In this document: one piece after another, positions 6,788-10,692 of the stretch
Layout: each line of letters begins with the position of its first letter
How positions within the stretch are numbered: position 1 is the first letter of the stretch
Assembly: GCA_002383415.1 (NCBI GenBank)
Contig: DFYU01000099.1
Location: 134 to 10,825 of the forward strand
Source of the DNA: Geobacter sp. UBA4074
GTDB taxonomy: Bacteria; Desulfobacterota; Desulfuromonadia; Geobacterales; Pseudopelobacteraceae
Direction of reading: 5' to 3'
Length of the DNA stretch: 10,692 bases
Translations under genes and position numbers: made by a program
The notes under the pieces: model-generated
Database searches by the model: none
What the model was told of the DNA's origin: nothing
The model's input: only the letters and a program-made list of their open reading frames with translations

Positions 6788-6817
6788 AGGGTAGCCCAAA
6801 GCCGGTCTGGATGTCAA
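6788..6817 (-). promoter_or_regulatory. Promoter of the VWA-like gene, predicted leaderless start
   Basis: On the minus strand a perfect TTGACA -35 box (6812-6817) lies 18 bases from a TACCCT -10-like box (6788-6793). The expected transcript start, 7 bases past the hexamer, is the A of the chosen ATG at 6781. That fits the absence of any ribosome binding site. The -10 box is a weak match (three of six), so this stays a prediction. Confidence 0.45.
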
Positions 6818-6831
6818 AGCGGCAAAATCCG

Positions 6832-6861
6832 GTGGCACCCGGTAGCGGAGTATGCTATAAA
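6832..6861 (+). promoter_or_regulatory. Candidate promoter of the cyclophilin gene
   Basis: GTGGCA (6832-6837, four of six to TTGACA) and TATAAA (6856-6861, five of six to TATAAT) are 18 bases apart. The transcript would start near 6868 and carry a leader of about 50 bases. That leader contains a small hairpin (GCCGG 6886-6890, four T, CCGGC 6895-6899) just before the AGGAGG ribosome binding site at 6903-6908. It is back to back with the promoter of the VWA-like gene. Confidence 0.5.
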
Positions 6862-6917
6862 ATCTTCTCATCTTTCGTGAAACAGGCCGGTTTTCCGGCA
6901 TCAGGAGGAATGCACAG

Positions 6918-7433
6918 ATGGCAGACGAGAACAAGCCGCAGGTACTGTTGGAGACCAGCAAGGGGAAGATCACCCTTGAACTGAATAAGGAAAAGGCGCC
7001 GATCACCGTCAAGAATTTCCTGAGCTACGTCAAGGACGGCTATTACGATGGCCTGATCTTCCACCGGGTGATTAAGGATTTCATGATTCAGGGCGGTGGT
7101 CTGGATGCGGATATGCAGCCTAAAAAGACCAAGTTCGCCATCAAGAACGAGGCCCAGAACGGTCTGAAGAACCTGCGCGGCACCGTGGCCATGGCCCGTA
7201 CCGCCCTGGTTGATTCAGCCACCTCGCAGTTCTTCATCAACACGGTCGACAACGCCTTCCTGGATAACCGGGGCAAGCGCCAGGAAGATTTCGGCTACTG
7301 CGTCTTCGGTCAGGTGATCGACGGCATGGAGGTGGTGGACGAGATCCGTCAGGTAAAGACCGGCACCAAGGCCGGCCATGGCGATGTGCCACTGGAGCCG
7401 ATCACCATCATCTCGGCCACGGTTATTGAATAA
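6918..7433 (+). CDS. ppiB: Cyclophilin-type peptidyl-prolyl cis-trans isomerase, cytoplasmic
   Basis: This 171-residue protein is a single cyclophilin domain that speeds cis-trans isomerisation of X-Pro bonds during protein folding. Active-site residues are visible in FHRVIKDFMIQGG (Arg50, Phe55, Gln58), MARTALVDSATSQFFI (Met92, Gln104, Phe105/106) and FGYCVFGQVIDGMEVVDEI (125-143). Phe125 stands where human cyclophilin A has the Trp that favours cyclosporin binding, as in other bacterial forms. There is no signal peptide, so it is cytosolic and PpiB-like; the gene symbol is by analogy. A perfect AGGAGG lies 9 bases before the ATG, and an out-of-frame ATG at 6910 is ignored. The gene stands alone between a divergent promoter pair and a strong palindrome. 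Confidence 0.96.
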   Translation: MADENKPQVLLETSKGKITLELNKEKAPITVKNFLSYVKDGYYDGLIFHRVIKDFMIQGGGLDADMQPKKTKFAIKNEAQNGLKNLRGTVAMARTALVDSATSQFFINTVDNAFLDNRGKRQEDFGYCVFGQVIDGMEVVDEIRQVKTGTKAGHGDVPLEPITIISATVIE

Positions 7434-7441
7434 ACCGAATC

Positions 7442-7517
7442 AGGCAGCAGTAACAGACAAGGGCCGTGAGTCTCAAGACTCACGGCCCTTGTCGTGTTTT
7501 GGTCAAGGTTACTGCCT
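7442..7517. terminator. Nested palindrome between convergent genes, probable terminator
   Basis: The core is an 18-base perfect inverted repeat (7456-7473 against 7476-7493) with only two bases between the arms. On the plus strand TTTT follows at 7497-7500, so it can terminate the cyclophilin transcript. An outer inverted repeat surrounds it: AGGCAGcagTAAC (7442-7454) against GTTACTGCCT (7508-7517), ten pairs with a three-base bulge. The right outer arm includes the end of the outer-membrane protein gene (stop 7516-7518). On the minus strand no T run follows, so termination of the hfq-side operon here would depend on the stem alone. Confidence 0.75.
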
Positions 7518-8016
7518 AAAAGCGGAACCAGACCCCGCCCAGGATCATGGTCTGGTCGTCGCTGACAAGGTGGCGGGCTTCGATATTCACCGAGAGAAAC
7601 GGCAGCGGCAGTGAGATATCGACCCCTCCCTGGATGGTCATGGTGCGGGAACGCTCGTCGCCCTGGTCGGCCGGGTTGGCTGAATCGGTATCGTTGTTGG
7701 CGTAGTAGATGCCGCCGATACCGGCGTAGGGCTTCACAAACGGCAGCGGCAGGTGGCCGTTCAGGTAGCCGCCCAGCGCCATAGTGTCCGATTCCTTGTA
7801 ATACCAGTCCTTGTCATACTCGATCCGGGTGTAGCCCAGCGTGGCACCCAGGCTGACCAGCGGGATCGGGAAGTAGCGTGCCGCCACCTCGGCGGTGCCA
7901 CCGTCTTCCTCAACGGTGCGTCCGAAACGGGCGCCGAGGTCAAAGCTGGCAGCCTCGGCCAGGGTCGTCAGAGACAGGGATAACAGTACGGCAGTCAGCA
8001 TCAGTCGCATCTTCAT
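7516..8016 (-). CDS. Outer-membrane beta-barrel protein, small
   Basis: The 166-residue precursor begins with a signal peptide (basic MKMR, hydrophobic core at about 6-17, AEA before a predicted cleavage after residue 22). The rest alternates hydrophobic and polar residues with many Gly and aromatic residues (SLGATLGYTRIEY, KPYAGIGGIYY, GGVWFRF) and ends in Phe. These are hallmarks of an eight-stranded-type outer-membrane barrel recognised by BamA. A PxP[LF][VL] motif recurs three times, at residues 50, 90 and 138, each before a strand. No specific function is recognised. The start at 8016 has GGAGGAG 6 bases upstream. The ATG overlaps the stop of the radical SAM gene in ATGA, so it is the last gene of the operon and translationally coupled. 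Confidence 0.85.
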   Translation of the reverse strand: MKMRLMLTAVLLSLSLTTLAEAASFDLGARFGRTVEEDGGTAEVAARYFPIPLVSLGATLGYTRIEYDKDWYYKESDTMALGGYLNGHLPLPFVKPYAGIGGIYYANNDTDSANPADQGDERSRTMTIQGGVDISLPLPFLSVNIEARHLVSDDQTMILGGVWFRF

Positions 8017-9359
8017 GGTTTTCTCCTCCGGGTGGTCGTATTGGTTGCAGTAACCTTGCGGGCCGCATAGCGTCGCAGGGTGGTCGACAGTCCTGACGGC
8101 GTTCCATCGAAGCTGACCACCGGACAGCCCAACGCCTGGCTGACATCGGCCGGGGTCATATTGTCAAGGAAACAGCCTTCGCCTTCCTTCAGCATCACCC
8201 CCGGCAGCAGCACCAGCTCTCCCAGTTCCTGGCCTGTAAGGGCGGTGATGATATCCGAGCCGCTGATCAGGCCGGTTACGGTGACGCTCTCGCCGAACAG
8301 CAGGTTCGGAATGGCGTGGACAGCCAGCTCTGCTCCGGTCTTTTCCGCCAGTGCCGCAACGAAATCAGACACGAAGCCGGCCGCCGACCGTCCGGTGACC
8401 AGTGTTGCCTGTAGGGGGCGGGGCAGCGGCTTGGCCCGTTTGATCACCGCTGCTGCCTGGTGCTGGAACCAGGGCACCATGCCGACCCCGTTTTCCCACT
8501 GCGGCAGGTCGCCGTACTCCTTGAGGGGCGGGAAGGGGTGGCCGGCCTTGAGGAAGAGCTCGTCAGCCAGTTGCAGGAACGGTGTGCGTAACCGTTTGTT
8601 GAGGGCCCGCATCCGTGGCAGCCATGCGTTGAGAAATGCTGCCGCATAGCCACTGTCCACCGCGGTCAACTGGGGCAGGCGCTGGCGATGGCTGGTCAGT
8701 CCCACCGGCACCACGGCCAGGGATTGCACTGCCGGGTAGAGGGCTGCCAGGTCGCTGACGGTCCGTTCCAGTGTCTCGGCATCGTTGAGGCCGGGGCAGA
8801 GCACCACCTGGGTATGCATCTGGATGCGGCCCGCAGCCAGCCGGGTCAACTGCTCCAGGATCGGCGGGATGTTGCTTTTACCCAGCAGGCGTTCCCGCAC
8901 TACCGGATCGGTGGCGTGTACTGAGATGTAGAGCGGTGACAGGCGTAACCTGATGATCCGGCGCAGCTCGGACTCTTTCAGGTTGGTCAGGGTGACGTAG
9001 GTTCCATGCAGGAAGGAGAGCCGGTAGTCTTCGTCTTTCACATACAGCGGACGTCGTAGCCCTTTGGGCAGCTGGTGTACGAAGCAGAAGACGCAGTTGT
9101 TGCCGCAGCGTTTCGGCTCCGGCGGGGCAAAGGACAGACCCAGTGGCTCACCCGGTTCAGGTTCAAGCCACACGAACCGTTGCTGGCCGTCCTGATCGGC
9201 AACGGTCAGTTCAGCTTCTTCGTGACTGACCAGCCAGGAGTAGTCGATCAGGTCGCGCAAGCGTTGACCATCAATGGCCAGCAGTCGCTCACCGGGCAGC
9301 AGTCCGGCCCGTTCCGCCGCCGAATCGGGCGCTATGCTTTTAATCACCAGGCCGCTCAT
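8013..9359 (-). CDS. PDZ / radical SAM / DUF512 protein (TIGR03279-type)
   Basis: This 448-residue cytoplasmic protein has three parts. A PDZ-like domain covers about residues 1-62 (LVIKSIAPDSAAERAGLLPG). A radical SAM-like segment carries CGNNCVFCF, a CX3CX2C cluster motif with Cys85, Cys89 and Cys92, followed by YRLSFLHGTYVTLTNL (112-127) and LYISVHATDP (143-152). The C-terminal DUF512 region shows ADELFLKAGHPFPP (265-278), YGDLPQWENGVGM (282-294), LVTGRSAAGF, and NLLFGESVTVTGL with SGSDI close behind. This order matches the widespread TIGR03279 family, whose reaction is not known to me. The start at 9359 has AAGG 8 bases upstream, inside the preceding gene, whose stop is one base away. Its own stop overlaps the outer-membrane protein start by four bases. 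All cluster cysteines are intact. Confidence 0.93.
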   Translation of the reverse strand: MSGLVIKSIAPDSAAERAGLLPGERLLAIDGQRLRDLIDYSWLVSHEEAELTVADQDGQQRFVWLEPEPGEPLGLSFAPPEPKRCGNNCVFCFVHQLPKGLRRPLYVKDEDYRLSFLHGTYVTLTNLKESELRRIIRLRLSPLYISVHATDPVVRERLLGKSNIPPILEQLTRLAAGRIQMHTQVVLCPGLNDAETLERTVSDLAALYPAVQSLAVVPVGLTSHRQRLPQLTAVDSGYAAAFLNAWLPRMRALNKRLRTPFLQLADELFLKAGHPFPPLKEYGDLPQWENGVGMVPWFQHQAAAVIKRAKPLPRPLQATLVTGRSAAGFVSDFVAALAEKTGAELAVHAIPNLLFGESVTVTGLISGSDIITALTGQELGELVLLPGVMLKEGEGCFLDNMTPADVSQALGCPVVSFDGTPSGLSTTLRRYAARKVTATNTTTRRRKP

Positions 9360-9360
9360 C

Positions 9361-10434
9361 TCAGGTGCCTTGATAAAATGCTGAAGAGCGGTAATAGGTC
9401 AGCAGATGTCCGGCCAGCACCTTGAGGATTGCCGCCACCGGTATCGCCAGCAGCATGCCGCTGATACCCATCAGTTGCCCGCCGATCAAGAGCGCCACTA
9501 TGGCGATCAGGGGGTGTAGCCCCACCGTGTTGCCCACCACCTTGGGGGTGATCACGGTCCCTTCCAGCGCCTGGACCAGGGCGAACCAGCCCAGGCAGAG
9601 CAAGGGGTGCAGCAGATCGTGGAATTTGAGGACCGCCATCAGCATCGACAGCACGATTCCCAGCATGGTGCCCAGATAGGGGACGATGAAGGCAGCGCCT
9701 GACAGGGTGCCGATCACCACGGCCAGATCGATGCCGATCAGCCAGAGCCCCGCGGAATAGAGCACCGCCAGGATGGCGCAGACCAGCAGCTGACCACGCA
9801 CAAAACCGGCCAGTACCTCGTCGAATTCCTTAACCAGCAGCCCCAGCTGTTCACGGAAGCGGAGTGGCGGCAGCTCCTTCAGCCAGGCTGTCAGCAGCGG
9901 CATGTCGGCCAGCAGATAAAACAGGTAGATCGGGATGATTAGGTAGCCCAACAGGTTGAGGATCAGGCCGACGGTGGAGCTGACCGCCTGCTGCAGCCAC
10001 TGCAGGAGCGGTTTGGCTATATCAAGGGCAGATCCCTTGAATGCCAGCGCCAGATTGGTCAGCTGCTGGCTGAGTCGGTCCGGGGTGTCGATCTGCAGGT
10101 AGCTCTTGATCTTGAGCGGGATCAGTTCGTAGAGCCGGGTGGCGTAGGCCGGGATGTTCAGCTGGACCTTGGACAGCTCGGATTTGATCGCCAGCGTCAG
10201 CAGCAGCAGCACCAGACTGATCCCGATCAGGGCCAGGCTGAACACCAGCAGCACACTTGCGGTTCGGTTCAGCCCACGCTGTTCCAGCTTGTTGACCAGC
10301 GGGTTCAGCAGGTAGGCCAGGGCCAGGGCGATAAACAGCTGCACCAGTACGGCGCCGGCCTTGAACCAGACCAGCAGGGTGGCTGCCAGCAGCAGGCAGA
10401 GGACGGTCAGCAATAGTTTAGAGCTACGGGGCAT
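9361..10434 (-). CDS. AI-2E family transporter-like membrane protein (PerM/YdiK type)
   Basis: The 357-residue polytopic inner-membrane protein belongs to the UPF0118/AI-2E family. The family is named for proposed autoinducer-2 export, but members also act as ion antiporters, so the substrate is open. Hydrophobic segments lie at about residues 6-24, 27-46, 59-83, 153-176, 216-235, 237-268 and 303-343, with an amphipathic region at about 85-150 between the third and fourth. Family landmarks are RGQLL (213-217), VPYLGTMLG (251-259), EGTVITPKVVGNTVGLHPL (291-309), and GGQLMGISGMLLAIPVAA. Length is normal. The ATG at 10434 has no clear Shine-Dalgarno sequence, so expression may depend on coupling to hfq, whose stop is 40 bases upstream. 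The radical SAM gene starts one base after its stop. Confidence 0.93.
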   Translation of the reverse strand: MPRSSKLLLTVLCLLLAATLLVWFKAGAVLVQLFIALALAYLLNPLVNKLEQRGLNRTASVLLVFSLALIGISLVLLLLTLAIKSELSKVQLNIPAYATRLYELIPLKIKSYLQIDTPDRLSQQLTNLALAFKGSALDIAKPLLQWLQQAVSSTVGLILNLLGYLIIPIYLFYLLADMPLLTAWLKELPPLRFREQLGLLVKEFDEVLAGFVRGQLLVCAILAVLYSAGLWLIGIDLAVVIGTLSGAAFIVPYLGTMLGIVLSMLMAVLKFHDLLHPLLCLGWFALVQALEGTVITPKVVGNTVGLHPLIAIVALLIGGQLMGISGMLLAIPVAAILKVLAGHLLTYYRSSAFYQGT

Positions 10435-10447
10435 AGGGTCGGGAGAT

Positions 10448-10469
10448 CTGGGGGCAGTTTAACCCCCGG
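10448..10469. repeat. Short G/C hairpin between hfq and the AI-2E family gene
   Basis: GGGGG (10450-10454) and CCCCC (10463-10467) can pair across an 8-base loop within the 40-base gap. No T tract follows on the minus strand, so it is at best a weak attenuating or RNA-stabilising hairpin within the operon rather than a full terminator. Confidence 0.3.
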
Positions 10470-10474
10470 TCTGG

Positions 10475-10692
10475 TTATTGGTGATGCAGGCGGAAGGTGC
10501 CGTCCACCGAGGTGATGGTGGCGATGGCGTGCTTGTAGAGCAGGATGTCGCCGCCGGCGTCAAGCAGTAGCGAAAAGTTGTCGAAGGATTTGATATACCC
10601 CTCGATGGCATCACCGGACATCATCCGTACGATCACCTTGACCCGTTCTTTGCGGGACTGGTTCAGATACTGATCCTGAATGTTGAAGGGGG
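10475..10692 (-). CDS. hfq: RNA chaperone Hfq (C-terminal part, 5' end cut by window edge)
   Basis: The minus strand encodes 71 residues of Hfq up to its TAA; about three N-terminal residues are beyond the right edge. Hfq is a hexameric Sm-like ring that binds small RNAs and poly(A)-rich mRNA segments and promotes their pairing. Recognisable blocks are FNIQDQYLNQSRKERVKV (Sm1 start), GYIKSFDNFSLLL (Sm1 end) and ILLYKHAIATI (Sm2, with the YKHAI proximal-site motif). The unstructured C-terminal tail is very short, ending at RLHHQ. By alignment to E. coli Hfq from memory, the proximal uridine-site residues Gln8, Phe42, Lys56 and His57 are kept, whereas the distal position Tyr25 is Arg. It is the first visible gene of the minus-strand operon. 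Confidence 0.96.
   Translation of the reverse strand, partial: PFNIQDQYLNQSRKERVKVIVRMMSGDAIEGYIKSFDNFSLLLDAGGDILLYKHAIATITSVDGTFRLHHQ

Noticed and set aside
6833..6849. Sigma-54 promoter suggested by TGGCAC
   Set aside because: The required TTGC-like second element five bases later is absent (the sequence there is AGCGG).
6782..7012. The 77 extra codons open upstream of the VWA-like gene's ATG
   Set aside because: They run through both divergent promoters and into the cyclophilin coding region. The family-like sequence begins only at the ATG at 6781.

Overview
The window is a dense, GC-rich stretch of bacterial chromosome made almost entirely of housekeeping genes. Gene content and protein sequences (the IleRS N-terminus, a short Hfq, a PDZ/radical SAM/DUF512 protein, a VWA-like DUF2201-type protein and a small outer-membrane barrel protein) suggest a Gram-negative anaerobe of the Geobacter/Pelobacter/Trichlorobacter group (Desulfuromonadia). 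This placement is an inference from recognition, not from a search. I see no insertion sequence, phage gene, tRNA, rRNA or CRISPR array.

Layout, left to right. mreB (cut by the left edge, minus strand) diverges from ileS (plus strand). The 169-base gap between them holds an extended -10 promoter for ileS and a plausible promoter for mreB. ileS and lspA form a tight pair with a 2-base gap. They are followed by a long perfect hairpin, then a small single-pass membrane protein with a strong ribosome binding site, then a rho-independent terminator. Next, a 135-residue protein of unknown function (minus) and a MutY-like HhH-GPD glycosylase (plus) diverge from start codons that share two bases of one CCATGG. 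The glycosylase lacks the iron-sulfur cluster cysteines, and Glu replaces the catalytic Asp. Its 3' end overlaps the end of a convergent VWA-like/DUF2201-type gene by 17 bases. That gene appears to have a leaderless promoter and diverges from a cytoplasmic cyclophilin gene. An elaborate nested palindrome ends the cyclophilin gene.

The right third is one minus-strand gene string: hfq (5' end cut by the right edge), an AI-2E family membrane protein, a PDZ/radical SAM/DUF512 protein, and a signal-peptide outer-membrane barrel protein. Gaps are 40, 1 and -4 bases, so this is probably one operon read from outside the right edge, ending at the nested palindrome.

The gene roles are largely independent: cell shape, isoleucine charging, lipoprotein signal peptide removal, DNA repair, protein folding and RNA chaperoning. 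I find no convincing new multi-gene system. The points most worth a second look are the variant glycosylase, the altered distal-face residues in Hfq, the leaderless VWA-like gene with a degenerate metallopeptidase motif, the coupling of a radical SAM gene to an outer-membrane protein gene, and two unusual palindromes.
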